The notes: generated from the letters alone by a model not told the origin. 64,000 nt of DNA from Diphasiastrum complanatum (GCA_029204225.1 CM055100.1:47734395-47798394); one strand, 5' to 3'; positions 1 to 12,796 are shown, numbered from the stretch's first letter. Numbers and translations are program-made.

Positions 1-1
1 G

Positions 2-427
2 TTTGATAGTGGTACTGGTTGGCCATCCTACTACGAATCTGTAGGCAAAAATGTGAAGACAGAGACAGATTGGTCGATACCTTTTATGCCTCGTACTGAG
101 GTTATGTGTGCACGATGTGATGCACATCTTGGCCATGTATTCAATGATGGTCCTCCTCCAACTGGAAAACGATATTGCATCAATAGGTATGACATGCTTG
201 TTTGCACCCTACAGAAACTGTGCTTACACATGAGAACAGGAATTCAAGAGACTTGCTGAGTGACAATACTTAATATATTTATGTTCTTCTCAAAGTTTTC
301 CATATTGATCGCCCTTGTCCTTGATGTCCATTTTGAAAATTTCTGAGGTTTTTTTGAATCTAGCAATTGACTGATGACCTTCTTTTTTTGCAGTGCATCA
401 ATCAATTTGAAGGCAACTGAACCATAA
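2..427 (+). CDS. MSRB: Methionine sulfoxide reductase B, C-terminal part (last two exons)
   Basis: The gene reduces methionine-R-sulfoxide in proteins to methionine. Two exons are visible: 2-186 and 394-427, joined by a 207-bp intron (donor AG|GTATGA, acceptor TTTTGCAG|T). The first exon opens with [11 protein letters not shown], the conserved SelR substrate-pocket motif, followed by a CxxC zinc pair ([13 protein letters not shown]) and [13 protein letters not shown], where the Cys of RYCIN is the expected catalytic residue. The split Ser codon joins to [11 protein letters not shown] and a TAA at 425-427, so the C-terminus is complete and the N-terminus lies before the window. Length and motif order match the family. 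An organellar or cytosolic isoform cannot be decided without the N-terminal exons. There are no internal stops. Confidence 0.92.
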
Positions 428-3400
428 GATGTGCTGTTAATTCTAGCTTTGGTGGCTGAAGCTAGGTCTTTTGCTCTCTCTCTTTCTGACAAGGTCGACT
501 AATTATCCATTTTTATTAACACCCAAAAATGTAAATCTCAGACCTTTCTTGTGGCAAGCTCTTCTCTGGGATCTCTTTAAGATCATATTTTTTAAATCAA
601 GCTATTCGGGTGGCAAATATTTCTGCTGGTCGACAATTGCAGGAATTATTTTATTTTGCTATCCTTAAGTGGGATTTGTATTTTTCCCTTGTTTGCAAAC
701 CCACATGAACATGCAGTGCAAGTATGTCTTATACAATTTCTTAAGATTTCAAGGTCCACACAAGTAGTCCCAAGAAGTGAGGCCAATTTCTGAAGGCTGA
801 ATTCAATTGAGAAGACTGAAAATTCTATGCCACTAGAGATCTTGTTCGTCATTGAGCCATTGGTGAAGTAAATGACGCTGCAAGTCAGGGGCTGACTTTA
901 GCTTACAAGGTATACGAAGTTCTTGCATATCAATACCCATTACATGAGAGTTAAATTAGTGATCATGTTTCATTGTTTAAGTACATGAGATAATTTGTTT
1001 CACATTCTTACCTGGTTACCATGGTTGTAAATATGAAACATAGGCATATTTATTCATAAGCAGTAAAATTTTCTGCCACAAAAGTGTCAGGAAGCATTGG
1101 ATGCAGTTGCTTTGTAAGTGTATATCTAGCCAGATGGCAGCATATCCTATTACATATTGACTAATTGCATTGCTGCTTATGTTTTTTTTACGAGCAGTAC
1201 TTAATTGTGTTTGTTGTTTCCATTATTGGAGACATCCCAATATCTACAAAACTGCAGGAGGTTTTGTAGTGTCATGCTTATTCATCCTCAGCAAGATCTG
1301 TTGTAATCAATGCCTTGCAAGCACTCTAGATTTGACCTTATTATCAACATGTACGAGGATCTTAGGCATTCATTGATGCAACCTCTTTGTGCCATTTTTC
1401 AATTGGCTGTTTGGAATCATCAATTGCATTGTCCCTTTTAAACATTCTTCGATATTGTGATCAACTCATAACCACTATGCAATATTAGCACATGCGTTCA
1501 TTTATAATAATATAAGCGTTATCATATACGGATATGCTTCTGCAAAAATGGTAGTCTTATGTATCCAATTCGACCCTACGACCAGAATCAATGATTCTGC
1601 TTATTGAAAGTAGATTTCTGGTAAGATTGGGAATGTGAACGCTTTTCAGAATTGTTGAGCTAGTTGATGTCATCAATGGCTCTTAGCCAATGCCATAACT
1701 AGAAACATGCCAAAATTCTCTCCCCTACAAGTGGGTTGGTATAAAAACACCCTCTTTTCATAGAATTAGTATCATGATATAGCAATTTGTGGACTCACAG
1801 TACATATGCCTGTTTGTGATCTAGGAGCAAGCATCTATCTAAATGTTTTCCACCTATGAAAGCTCATCAACTTTTGTAATGAGCATCCATTGTCACTGCA
1901 GAAAGTCCGTTGTTAACTTTGAAGTTCCCCAAACTAACATGCAATTGTGGTTCTTTTATCAAAATTTAAAGAAAATTTTACATTGGCTTCAACATATTCG
2001 AAGTTGTAGAGACGTTCTTTCATAAAAGTTGCTCTAGCATTTTTGTTGCACATTAAGAACGTGTTTGTCTATTAGCTCATGTGATTGAATTAGTGTTTTA
2101 AAGATGACACTAGATCCATTGTAGCTTGATGTTTGGAATGCTTTTTAGAAACTTGGCATGTCATGTGATTATGATAAAAATAAAAGCTCAAATTGTCGAG
2201 TTTTTTTTTCGATCTTGGTGGTCCTTATTGAAATTTGAGCAATAAATCACTCTTTGACAATTATAATCAGGTATGTACTTCTGTATTGCAATTTTACAAG
2301 GGTTTAAAATATCTTGTGGATAGAAAATTATGAAACTCCTCATAGATAATTTCTCTTTATTTGAAAGATAATATTGGATTGCTAAATTTTATGCATGCAA
2401 TTGCACATGTAGCTTCACTTAACAATGATCCTTGCAATTTGAATATTGGCAATATTTTGAATTGTTCACCTAAACTCATCCTATGTGGTGCATACAAAGG
2501 GGAAAGTGATTCATAGCGCATGGAGAGATTGGGGAAGTTGAAAAGAATGGATTGGCAACTTCAAAGGGAAAAACTTGAAAGAAACATTAGTAAGCTCAAA
2601 GCCAATTTATAGAGAATTTGGAAAATGAGAAAAAATTAAATGTGTTTTGCTGTTTCGGGGTGGGGTGAAGGCGAGCGGGGGGGTGCTACTACCAATTTAC
2701 ATGGTATTGCCAACAGTTTGAAATCCTTCAATATCTTAAGTTTGAAAGTATTTCTTGCAATAAAAACATGATGTTATGTAATAAAGACAATATTTGCTTA
2801 TTTGTTTCTTTTTTTGTGGTATTTACATACTTTTAACCACATCATGTTTACATGAATGAATTGCAAGTTTGGATGTGTTACATATGTCGATGCTCATGTT
2901 CACCCATAGTTTAAAACCACACGTATTGATAGATGTTTGGTGAACATTCTCATATCAATCCTATTGAGCTTGAGATGTATGTCTTCTAAAACTAAATCTG
3001 TAGAGAAACTTTTTTGTTGATTTATATAGTTGGCAACACAATATGATGAACACATGTTTTTAATGTTTTTGACACATGGAATATTTATTTGAAAAAACAC
3101 TACTCGACATACTCAATAGCTACAATGGAGGTATTGCTTTGTAGGTTGTCAATGTTTATAAATTGTTCAAACATTTATGCTTTCAATTTGTACAACTTAG
3201 TTATACATACACTTTCTCCTTTAATTCCTACACTTTTTTCTTACATAGTATGTACTAATCTTGTTTGGAAACACATTGAGGTGCTACAAATTGCATCTAA
3301 TAAAATGCAAGCTTGCATAAGGACATTCATAAACTAGAGCATTTGATGCTTACACAAATATGTTGAAATCTATCATGAGTTTTGCCAATGCTGGTTTCAT

Positions 3401-4299
3401 AGAAATTCAATACAATGGATATTTCTCCTTCCTCATACAGAAATTAGGAATCCTACTTGTCTACATTATCAATAATCTCAAAATAGTCCAACACTATTGA
3501 ACATTGTGGTTTTCTCACCAAGTAAAATAGATGAAAGTTTGGTCATCGAAGGATGTTAAGTTAGGTAGCTACTACCACCATTTTATACATTAAATAAATC
3601 AGATTAAAAGTAAGAAGAATGACATTTCTAGTGCATCGATCTTTCATATTTAATAAATTACATAAATCAATATTGTTGTGAATTGATTAGAAGAATCAAT
3701 TACACAAATACCCTACCTCTGTTATAATTTCCTATGCTGCATAACATCCTTTCCAACATAAAAAGCTAAGTCAATGAAGACAAATGAGACTAGAACCTCA
3801 TCATTCCATTCCATCCTACCAATGTATTTGGACGCAACACAGTTGTACTCTTACAACAAAACATGTAATTGTGTTAGTGAGAACATACTCCATCAATCTA
3901 TTTACTTTGTCATATAGGTAGGATGTCGATCATTCAATTCAGGATATAATCCCATTTTTTTGTGCCCCAATAGCTTCAATTTTCTTTTAAGCACATTGTC
4001 TATCTACACATCTTCATAGTAGTTCACTGATGCAACAAGACCTCCCTTTCTTAGTACATGAAATTCCTTCTTCAAATATTTTTGTACATTTATTGAAGGT
4101 ATCATGAAACTCAATTTATGGCATTTCTTAAATATTGCATCGCAATCTTTAATGAATAACTCTTCTTTGATCCGAATGTTTTCTTCAGCATATAAAAATG
4201 AGTTTCCTATTAAAATTTCTTTTGAAATAGATTTTTCTGCTATGAATATTCCTTGCACAATTGCCCATGCTATCAAAAAAGTGAGTTTTGAGGCCCTAG
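428..4299. other. Intergenic, no gene recognised
   Basis: AT-rich sequence downstream of MSRB. Short open frames occur on both strands, but none has a recognisable motif, good codon structure or plausible splice context. The longest is a 90-codon frame on the minus strand at 4004-4276, with no family resemblance. A short G-rich patch lies at about 2656-2690. It may be decayed transposon sequence, but I cannot assign it. Confidence 0.5.
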
Positions 4300-4935
4300 A
4301 ATAGATCTACCATGACCTACATGCATGAGAGGTTGGCACTACCAAATCTATCTTGATCAACTCGGATTTTCATGAGCTACCAAACAAGATTTGGATCTAG
4401 GCAAGAGCTCTTGTACACAAAAAGTAATCATCAATCAAAGATAAGCCATTTCCATGCACATTCTTGAAAGACTTAGTCTTACACAAGATTTTAAAGTCAT
4501 ACACACATCCTACTCTCGAGTAGAGAGAGAAAAGCCAAGAGCCCTCTGGTAGAGAGAGAGCACAACAAGAGAGTTTGACTCAAAACAAAACCATCTCTCA
4601 AAATTCATAAAAGTACAATGATAGTTCACACCCATATAGTGGTAGCTCGAGTTCCTACTCCATTAGGCATGTGGCGACCTCTAAACATGATTGGATCCAT
4701 GATTTGGACCTCAAAATCTGATTGGACCTCAAAAGTCAATATGATGAGTTTTTGACCAGTGGTGCACCACTTGCAATTTTGCACTTCTACACTTTATGAC
4801 ATGTGTCAACCCCCGTAGGACTTGAGATGGATGTCTATTTGCCTATCCTAACCATGCATTTTGATTTGTACAAGTCATGAGGGGATTGGGGCCCAACCTC
4901 ATGATGACACTTGGCATGCTTCTACATGACTAACT
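4300..4935 (-). mobile_element. Probable LTR (minus orientation) related to the one near 38.5-39.0 kb
   Basis: Read on the minus strand, this stretch has the same layout as 38460-39060 (+): an ACATGTCAT segment, a TCTCTCTCTACCAGAG motif, then a second TCTCTCTCTAC-CGAGAG motif about 25 bp further on. The two copies are diverged and the LTR borders are not sharp, so the limits are approximate. It lies just downstream, in minus orientation, of the 165-codon frame at 5128-5625, consistent with a 3' LTR behind an internal coding region. Confidence 0.4.
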
Positions 4936-5127
4936 AGTTTCACATTGCTTTGAAAAACAAGTTATTCTAGCTAATGCAGATAGGCCTACTACTCACACGT
5001 GGGAACATGCTCCACAAAGGTGTGATCAACATATGTACATCAAAAGGTAAAATGATCAAGCTAAATTTTGCATATTCTTCACACACTTCAAATATAGCTT
5101 AATAACTATGCTAGTTTTCTCCAGAAC

Positions 5128-5625
5128 TTAAGTAGCTAAAAATAGCTTATCAAGTAGATCCTTTGGCATGGATTTGATGGGAAAACCAACCAATAAACCT
5201 GAAATTGTAGCAAGATCACCATAGCCATGACAAGGCTTCTTTGATTGAAAACCATTTTCAAGTACCATGAAGAGCTTTCCACCATTTGAGCACTTTTGCA
5301 ATTGATTTCTTCCATCCTTGAAGAGTGTGATTGATTCCAAAGCTCCTCCTCCTTGAAATAGCTGCAAATCCATGAGGAAATCATTATTCCTTCTTGAATT
5401 ATAAGAATCACAAAGATTCATCATCATATTACCAAGATCTTGATTAGACATATCAATATTGGAAAGATTATGCATGCTAAAATAAGTGTCCTTGGAGGAT
5501 GATTCACTTATTCTCATATCATTCAACAAATGGATGAATTGTCCAATCCTACTTGCATGAAATCCAATAGAATGGGATTTGATCCCAAACTTTTCAAAAT
5601 CCGTGCTTTTCACACGTGTGGGCAT
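5128..5625 (-). CDS. Hypothetical 165-residue protein, probably retroelement-derived
   Basis: An uninterrupted frame begins MPTRVKSTDFEKFGIKSHS and ends LLDKLFLAT. No signal peptide, membrane segment or known domain is visible. The composition is Ser/Asn/Leu-rich, with a GGGAL stretch midway and LATISGLLVGFPIKSMP near the C-terminus. It sits between LTR-like sequence (4300-4935, same orientation) and the leader of an oppositely oriented copia element. The simplest reading is an internal ORF of an otherwise lost LTR element. I do not recognise the family. It could also be a chance frame, although its length without stops in AT-rich DNA argues mildly against that. Confidence 0.35.
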   Translation of the reverse strand: MPTRVKSTDFEKFGIKSHSIGFHASRIGQFIHLLNDMRISESSSKDTYFSMHNLSNIDMSNQDLGNMMMNLCDSYNSRRNNDFLMDLQLFQGGGALESITLFKDGRNQLQKCSNGGKLFMVLENGFQSKKPCHGYGDLATISGLLVGFPIKSMPKDLLDKLFLAT

Positions 5626-6081
5626 CTCTGAACCAACATTTAAAATCCCATATTCATTGGCTCACTGTAATTTCATCTGGTGTTAGTTTGATGTAATTTT
5701 TGGTGCAAATCCTAGGATAAGCTACCAAGATCACTTGCCATTAATTAGTTTTGAGTTTGTTTCAAAAAACTAATTAATCTAGGCTGATTTTAGACCACCT
5801 TAAAGTGGAAACCAGGTCTATAAAGTACATCAAAGTGAAAGAGAGAGAGATAGAGTCAATTATTTGTCCAAAAATAGCCAAGATTGGCAAGATTGCTTGA
5901 GAGTAGTCTTCACTTCATCTTATCTTCATTCCAGCTTTGTGAGGGAGTGATAAAACTGTGATTACAAGTCCATCTGTTGGATTAGAAGTCAACATTTGAG
6001 TGAAACACTGCAAGTCAGAAACCTTTGTGAGTTTCAAGTTCAACCAAATCTATATCTTTTGTGTAGAATCTTACTAGTAAG

Positions 6082-6980
6082 ATGGGATCTGCTGGAGCAT
6101 ACCTTCTAGAAGCTAGTGAGAGGTTAAATTCTACCAATTATGCTATTTGAAAAGTGAGGATGGAGTCACTCATGGTGCTCCAGGATCTCTATGAGTTTCT
6201 GATTGATGATGAAGATGAAACTCTAGGTGCACAGGAGTTAGCTAAATACAAAAGAAGATCTAGGCTTGCAATTCATTGTGTGAAGATGAATGTAAGCAAT
6301 GATTTATTGAGAGAAGTATCAGCTTGTACTAGTGCTAAAGAGGCTTGGGAATCTCTAAGATCAATCTATGAGTTTAGTAACACTTCAAGGGTTCTCATGC
6401 TTAGGAATCAGATTCTGCAAAGCATGAAGAGAAGTGATGAGAGTGGACAGATTTATGTGCTTAGAATCAAGTCTCTCAATAGGGAGTAAGCTTCCATTGG
6501 AGAGAAGATTCAAGATAGTGAGCTTGTTCAGATTGTCCTCAGTGTTCTAGGGAGTGACTTTACAAATTTGGTCCAAAGCTTTGCAATCCAAGACACTTTT
6601 CTCACTATAGAAAAGCTTCACAGTGTATTAGTGGCTGAAGAGTGTAGGATGATGCATACCAATGCAAGAATGAATGCTATTTCTCTGCAGGATGGTGATG
6701 AGAAAGCTAATTTCTCATTCAAAGGCAAGAAGAAGCACTTCAAGGAGACCAAGGAGGAGGAGGAGGCTTCAAGCTCAAAGGGCAAGATCAAAGACAACTC
6801 CAAGTACAAATGTCTTTTCTGTGGAAAGAAATGACATTTTGCATTAGAATGTCTCAAGAAGAAGAAGGCACAAGAGAGCAAACAAAGCAACATTGCACAT
6901 CAGGAGGAGGAGGAGGATGAAGAGACATCCTTGATGGTTTCCAACGAACCACCATCATCCAAGAGCAATACCAATGATTT
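6082..6980 (+). pseudogene. gag: Copia 1 gag, decayed
   Basis: The frame starts MGSAGAYLLEASERLNSTNY and carries the UBN2-type gag body (KEAWESLRSIYE), then a CCHC zinc knuckle (CLFCGKK..HFALEC) near 6805-6850. In-frame stops lie at 6148 (after NYAI, where Trp is usual), 6487 and 6832 (inside the knuckle). Gag would form the nucleocapsid that packages the element RNA. The same gag family recurs at 53528 in copia 2, which supports the start codon: there the frame opens MASIGSFLLE. Several stops are one-base changes from the expected codon, as expected after methylation-driven decay. Confidence 0.88.
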
Positions 6981-8237
6981 TTGGTAGATTGATAGTGGGG
7001 CTAGTTCCCACATGACATATCAAAAGGACATTTTCTCCAATTTACTTTCTTACAATGATTTACATAGATCAATCTATATTGCAAGTAGTCAAGAATGTAA
7101 GGTAAGTGGAATAGGAACAATTCCATTGTATGTTGGATCATCCAAAAGGATGAATCTTGATAATGTTCTTTATGTTCCTAAGTTAACTAAGAGTTTGCTT
7201 AGTGTTGGCCAGTTAATGGATAATGGCCTTGATGTACAATTTAAGCATGGAGTTTGTTCCATCTTAGAAGTGATGAATGTATAGCCAAAGGCTTTAAGCA
7301 AGGTAGATTGTTTAAGCTTGATGCTAATGTTGCAGTGGAGAGTATTAACTTGGCAAAGGTGGAGTTATCAAAGGTGGAACTGTGGCACAAAAGGTGGCCA
7401 CCCCAACTTCAAAGCCATGGAATCTGTAGTTGCAAAGGAGCTTGCAGTTGGACTCCCCAGGCATTTGTCAAAGTGTGGGAAGAGATGTGAAGCATGCAGC
7501 CTCTCAAAGGCTCACAAACTACCCTTCTCAAGATCTACAACAAGATCAAGCTCTCCTCTTGAACTCATCCATTCGGATGTTCATGGCTTTTCACATGAGT
7601 CTAATGGTGGTGCCAAGTATTATGTAATCTTCATTGATGACTATTCTAGATATTGTTGGATGTACCTCTTGTCTAGCAAATCTATGGTGTTTGATTCTTT
7701 TGTAAGGTTCAAGACTTTGGTAGAAAATCAACTTAGTACCAAGATTAAGGTATTAAGGAGTGATAATGGGGGTGAATATATCTCCAATAAGTTGATTGAC
7801 TTTTGTAGTTCTAATGGCATAAAGAGGGAGTTGTCATGTACATACACACCCCTCAACAAAATGGAGTGAGTGAGAGAAGAAATAGATCTCTTTGTGAATG
7901 TGCTAAGGCCTTAAGGCTAGATGCTTCTCTATCCAAACCATTTTGGGGTGAAGCAATAACTTGTGCTAATTATTTGTGCAATAGATTGCCAAACCAAGCC
8001 ATTGGAGGAATCACACCATTTGAAGCTCTATTTGGAGAGAAGCCCAATCTCAACGATCTCATAGTTTTTGGATCCACTTGCTATGTACACCAATCCTTGG
8101 ATAAGAGAAGGAAGGATGATGCAACATCCATCAAAGGCATCTTTGTGGGATATGGTGAGAATAGCAAAGGTTATAGAGTCTTCAATCCCATCACTAGCAA
8201 GGTGATAGTGAGTAGGGATGTTATTTATTTTTTATGA
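6981..8237 (+). pseudogene. pol: Copia 1 protease and integrase, decayed
   Basis: The aspartic protease signature IDSGASSHMT follows a TAG at 6985 that replaces the usual second Trp of the WWIDSG motif. The protease continues to LLSVGQLMDNGLDV, where the frame shifts near 7260. The GAG pre-integrase region (LWHKR, CEACSLSKAHKLPF) leads into the integrase core with its three acidic residues visible: HSDVHGF, RSDNGGEY and the Glu of SERRNRSL. Another frameshift splits the core near 7850 (YTP then QQNGVSERRN). The C-terminal part ends near 8235 with ITSKVIVSRDVIYF. It would have cut and joined element DNA to the host chromosome. Confidence 0.88.
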
Positions 8238-8238
8238 A

Positions 8239-9098
8239 GGACATGCTTGTGATTTGGATGATAATGCTACTTATCATCTTGATGCCAAGGATCATGCTAG
8301 GATGGAGGAGCTTCCAAGTGAAGAAGAACTTGAGGATCCACCTCAAGATGCAAGAACTCCAAGAACTCCAAGAAGATCTACAAGGGCAAGGTCCGAGCCA
8401 TTGAGGCTCACCTATGATGGTCAAGGTGATCAAAGGGAAGGCTCATCATCTTTCACATCTTACACCTTTCTTACTTCAATTTTAGATGAGCCAACATGCT
8501 ATGAAGATGCTTGTAAGTCTAAAAGTTGGATGGATGCTATGCAAGTAGAGTATGATGCTCTCATTGAGAATCATACTTGGGATCTTGTGGATCTTCCTCA
8601 AGGGAAGGAACCTCTTGATTGCAAGTGGGTGTTAGATTGAAGAATGATCAAGATGGATCAATAAGCAATCATAAAGCTACGCTTGTAGCCAAAGGTTTTT
8701 TACAAACCAAAGGCATTGATTATGATGAGACTTTTGCTCCTGTGGCTAAGCTTGTTATTATCAGGTTGATCATTAGTCTTGCTACAACCTTCAATTGGGA
8801 GCTATTCCAACTTGATTTCACAAATGCATTCCTCAATGGTTATTTGGAGGAAGAGATCTACATGAGGCAACCCAAGGGCTTTATCAAGGCAAAGCATGAA
8901 GGAAATGTGTGCTTTTTGAAGAAGAGCCTTTATGGGCTCAAGCAAGCACCTAGAGCATGGTACTCTAGACTAAACTCTTTTCCCATTTCCATCAATTTTG
9001 TAATGAGTGCCTATGATCCATCATTGTACATAAGATTTCATGATGGCATGATCATTATTCTTGTTTTGTATGTAGATGACATTATCTTGAGTGATAAT
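8239..9098 (+). pseudogene. pol: Copia 1 reverse transcriptase, truncated by an insertion
   Basis: The acidic linker before RT contains RTPRRSTRARSEPLRLTY. RT motifs follow: SWMDAMQVEYDAL, then after a frameshift near 8635 KATLVAKGFLQTKGIDYDETFAPV, LDFTNAFLNG (a variant of the usual LDVKNAFLHG), SLYGLKQAPRAWY and the catalytic LYVDDIIL at about 9067-9090. Coding similarity stops abruptly at 9098, where an LTR beginning TGTTATGGCC is inserted. The fingers, palm and first part of the thumb region are therefore present, while the connection and RNase H are displaced to 12596. Confidence 0.88.
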
Positions 9099-9581
9099 TG
9101 TTATGGCCATATTCGGTTAAGAACCTGGAATAGTCCTAATATGGTAGACTGGCCCTCCAGTATTCGAGGTTATGGTCATGCCTAGATTTTATTCCACATC
9201 GACGCCTGTTGGTGACTAATGACCTTGAGAGGACCCAGACACTCTAATGGAGACATATGAAGTAGTGCATGTACGTGTGACTGATATAGGCAGGAGGTAT
9301 GCATGTAGAGCTGTAACCTATTTATAGTTGACCTGCATGGGAATTGCATGTGCTCATGCATAAGATCCTACTCTCTATATATTGAGGTAGTGATTATTCC
9401 GTCGATGACTTGGTCTAGGTTACCTGATGAGCTCTTCTCCTCTTGCTAGCACGTGGCATGGCTTGGGGGCTAGATCCAGGAGGATTCTCTAGGAGGGATC
9501 TAGGATTGGTTTGGTGGTTTTTCTCCGTAGTCTCTCTTGTGTTTTCCTATCCTCATCTTAGTGGTTTTTCCTAGTGGTTCA
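9099..9581 (+). mobile_element. 5' LTR of a second copia element, inserted into copia 1
   Basis: The segment starts TGTTATGGCC directly inside the RT frame of copia 1 and ends CTAGTGGTTCA, giving TG...CA ends and 483 bp. A primer-binding site follows at 9583-9594, so this is a 5' LTR rather than a solo LTR. No matching 3' LTR is seen in the window, so the element was truncated or rearranged after insertion. Confidence 0.75.
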
Positions 9582-9582
9582 T

Positions 9583-9594
9583 TGGTATCAGAGC
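9583..9594 (+). other. Primer-binding site (initiator Met tRNA)
   Basis: TGGTATCAGAGC, one base after the LTR end, is the standard complement of the initiator-Met tRNA 3' end used by plant copia elements. It fixes the LTR border and the + orientation of the element. Confidence 0.85.
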
Positions 9595-9911
9595 CCGTCT
9601 AAGATGCAATTTTTGGATGGGATGGAGAGAGGTTCAACATCAAATCGGAATTGGAACGCATTTGGATTTACATCCCGGATGGTGTGTTGTTTTTTCAAGG
9701 AAAATTGGAATTGGATTCACTAATTCTTGGTTGAGGCATGCTTTTCAAACTTGGTGGTAGAGTGCTCTTCTCCTTGTTTGGTTTTATGTAGAGATGCTGT
9801 AAATTAGTGAGAAATCCATTCTTATTTTTTGAAGCCTTGGAAAAATTTCCGTTTGAGGTTGAATGATCTGCTTGAATAGATCCACTTTCTTGTTTTAAAT
9901 CTGTTTTTTTT

Positions 9912-10420
9912 TTAGATGAATGATTTGCATAAGTCCATAATGTTTTGGACAGTTTGATTCAGATTTGGCAGCAAAATGTTTATTGATAGATTAATGAGGA
10001 ATCGATATATCCTGATTGAATAGATTGACTGTCGACAATAGATGATAGGGATCTCCTCCTCCATGACATGAAGCTCCACCAATAGCCTTTTGAGCCACAA
10101 GACCTCCTTGCATGTTGATGTCAAAGCCTTGTATTCGGATTCTATGGAAGATAAGGAGATAGTATCTTGCTTTTTGGAAAGCCATGATACCACTCCATCA
10201 CATAGAAAGGTGGCAAAAGCACTTGTTGATCTTCTATCCACTTTGTCACCTGCAAAATCCGAGTCACTATAGGCTCTTAAGCCAAGATTAGTCCCTCTAT
10301 ACAAAATGCCAAAATTCTTAGTAGATGAAATGTATCTAAGAACTCTTTTGGCCATCCTCCAATGTGAAACTAGAGGACTTTGCATGAATTGGCTTACCTG
10401 TCTGTCCTCCGAATGGGAAA
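9912..10420 (-). pseudogene. pol: Copia RT-connection/RNase H fragment, antisense
   Basis: On the minus strand the frame reads VSQFMQSPLVSHWRMAKRVL, then RYISSTKNFGILYRG and the RNase H core YSDSDFAGDKVDRRSTSA, with SIESEYKALTSTCKEVLWLK. These are standard copia RNase H motifs, including the first catalytic Asp in SDSDFAGD. Similarity ends near IIYCRQSI, just where the + strand fragment at 12596 begins (DNQSA region). The piece therefore corresponds to what is missing between 9098 and 12596, but inverted. It may be an inverted segment of copia 1 or a piece of a related copy. The frame extends upstream to 10637 without copia similarity. Confidence 0.85.
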
Positions 10421-10639
10421 AAGAAAACATGAAACTATTTCTTAAACTTTCAAATCTTACCCATGAATCATTATTTTTAGTCTGATCTTTCCATTTGAAT
10501 AAGTACTCAGAGATGCAACAATTCTTTAATTGCTTGTCCCTACTCTTGAATACTAACTCAAATTCCAAAAGATACACTAAACTGTAAATCCTCCAAATGG
10601 GTTGATCTACTCCAAAACAAAAGTTCATCACCTTCATGT

Positions 10640-12590
10640 AATTCTGATTACATGAAACATTGGGTGATTTTACTTTATTTTAGAAATCATATCTGAAAGC
10701 TAAAGAGATGTCATTTCAATTTTTTGCAGTAAATAAGGCTTCTCCAAACATGGATTATTAACCAATCCAAATTACACAACATTGTCACATTTACCTACAC
10801 ACACGTCTCATTTTTTTCCTCCCTTAGATTTTTCGGTCACCCGAAAATTCTTCTAGCGAAGGTCCTCAAAAATTCCTTTGACACAAGTAAATGTTAGGCT
10901 ACTTCCTTTTTGACCACACCGGTTTATTTTCATTACTTCATTGAAGTTGCCTGAATAAATGGAAAATCAATAAAATTTGGTTCCGGGTATTCTTTACAAT
11001 ATTCGATACACTTGTTTTTTAATAGAACTACCTCTCAAAAATCACGACCTTATTCCATTTATTCACTTTAACAAGTATATGAAAAGCTTTAGTTTCCACA
11101 ATCCTAAAGATCAAAATCTTTTAGGATAACCTATCGGTGTAGCACCGAAGTTGAAAAGGAAGAACCATAAAAATTACTGTTCAACTCAATTTTCTGGGAG
11201 TAATCCTACTCCAGTGTTAAATCGATAAAAAGTACAGTACCATGGACCCAAAATTCCCACTAACCGGGTACTTGCCTGGAGAAAAAATGACCATGAAAAA
11301 TAATATTTTATTGCCAATCCTAAATCCATGGATCCCATCACATAGACATGACAGTTAGGTTAATAAAATTATTTTTCAAACATTCTCCTGGTTAAGTCAG
11401 GAGAATAGGTAACTCCATTCTCAGTTGTCGATTTAGATAGATTTCCAAAAATCATCTTACCGAATCGACCATTGCTTTGATTACATCAAAAATTTTGCAA
11501 GGACTTTATAACTCTGGGCTATGTAACCATAAAACCTTTATGAATAGCCATGCATTCCCCCAAATGCACTAAATCCTTTTGCAAAAACCATGAAACCATT
11601 GCAACCTCAAGGCTACCGACATGCACTACTCAGTGAACTAACTGAGACATGCAATCAACAGGGTTAGACCTCCCACATTCACATGCATCCAGTTCAAGCT
11701 TGGAGAAACAAAAGAGAGAAGTTAAATAAAACCTTATGCATGCAAATAAACCCCCCCCCCCTATGAAACCCTAATCAGGGCTCCACATGCCAAACCAGTC
11801 TCGCAGCCTCAACCCCAGCAACTTAGCCTTGCGGCTGTCACAGCTACCATCGAGTCATTCAAAACTCATGTGTTATAGTAGGATCACACCAAAACGAGTC
11901 ATTCAACGCCTTCTCCAGCAGCGAGCATAAGATTGCCACAAACATTTACCTGCAGGGATGTTCTGGGTTTCAACCAGACTCAACGAAGGTTCCGACAATG
12001 CGATTAGAAACTACATACTAAGCTTCTTTGCGACCTCTATTCCTGCCCTCAGGATCAACCAGTAGCAACTTGACTCAGCCAGCATAAAAAAATAGATTCT
12101 TCTGGTGTCAATCCGACTGCCCTCAACAACCAACATTCTGGATAGCTTGCTCTAGTACTATTTCAGATTCTTACTATAACACGAGCTACAGCTGGTCGCT
12201 GCTAATGAGGCCACACATTCATTCTTGAGACAATAAGTTCAAGATTCTAGCAACTGGAGCACACAAGGGTTTCACTTCTCAGAGGGTTGCTCTCTCTTCT
12301 TCCACAGGCTTGCTTGTATAAATGTGACTCTCTGCAGCTTTCGGTTTCAGAAGCATGCATCAGTAAGAATTACTGTAGATTTTACAGTTCTAAATTCTTT
12401 CAACCGTCAGCAAGCACCAATCCAAGAAAGGTTTCACACAGTTCATCTGCATGCATCACTATTCCAAGTTTTTATTTATTTGTCTAGAGAATCAAAAATT
12501 TACAATATCCATTGTATGTTTTCAGTTCTCAGTTTGCATGAAACACGAGAGGACTAGTCTAGAAAAACCTTAAATCCTCACATGCAAATC
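10640..12590. other. Unassigned DNA inside the nested region
   Basis: No coding motif, LTR end or terminal repeat was recognised. An 11-base C run lies at 11751-11761. Base composition is less AT-rich than the flanks near 11800-12200. It probably belongs to a nested transposon whose coding part is lost. Confidence 0.4.
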
Positions 12591-12595
12591 ATAAT

Positions 12596-12796
12596 TTGAG
12601 ATTTACCAATCAGCCCAATCACTTGCAACTAATCCTAAGGAGCAAACACATCGAGATTGCTCATCATTTTGTGAGGGAAAAAGTGCAAGCCAAGGAGATC
12701 AAGCTCCAACATGTGCCATCATCAAGTTGCTTGGCTGATTTGTTTACTGAATGTTTATCTAAAGATTCATTTGTCAAGCTTAGATCTTCGGAGTGA
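12596..12796 (+). pseudogene. pol: Copia 1 RNase H, C-terminal end
   Basis: The frame reads SKHIEIAHHFVREKVQAKEI, KLQHVPSSSCLADLFTECLS and ends with KLRSSE before a TGA. This is the conserved copia terminus, normally HIxxRxHFIRE...AD..TK.L. A frameshift at the beginning separates the NQSA..LATNPKE part from this frame. It resumes copia 1 after the insertion. Confidence 0.85.

Noticed and set aside
4004-4276. 90-codon minus strand frame as a gene
   Set aside because: It has no family resemblance, no splice context and an overlapping frame of similar length on the other strand.
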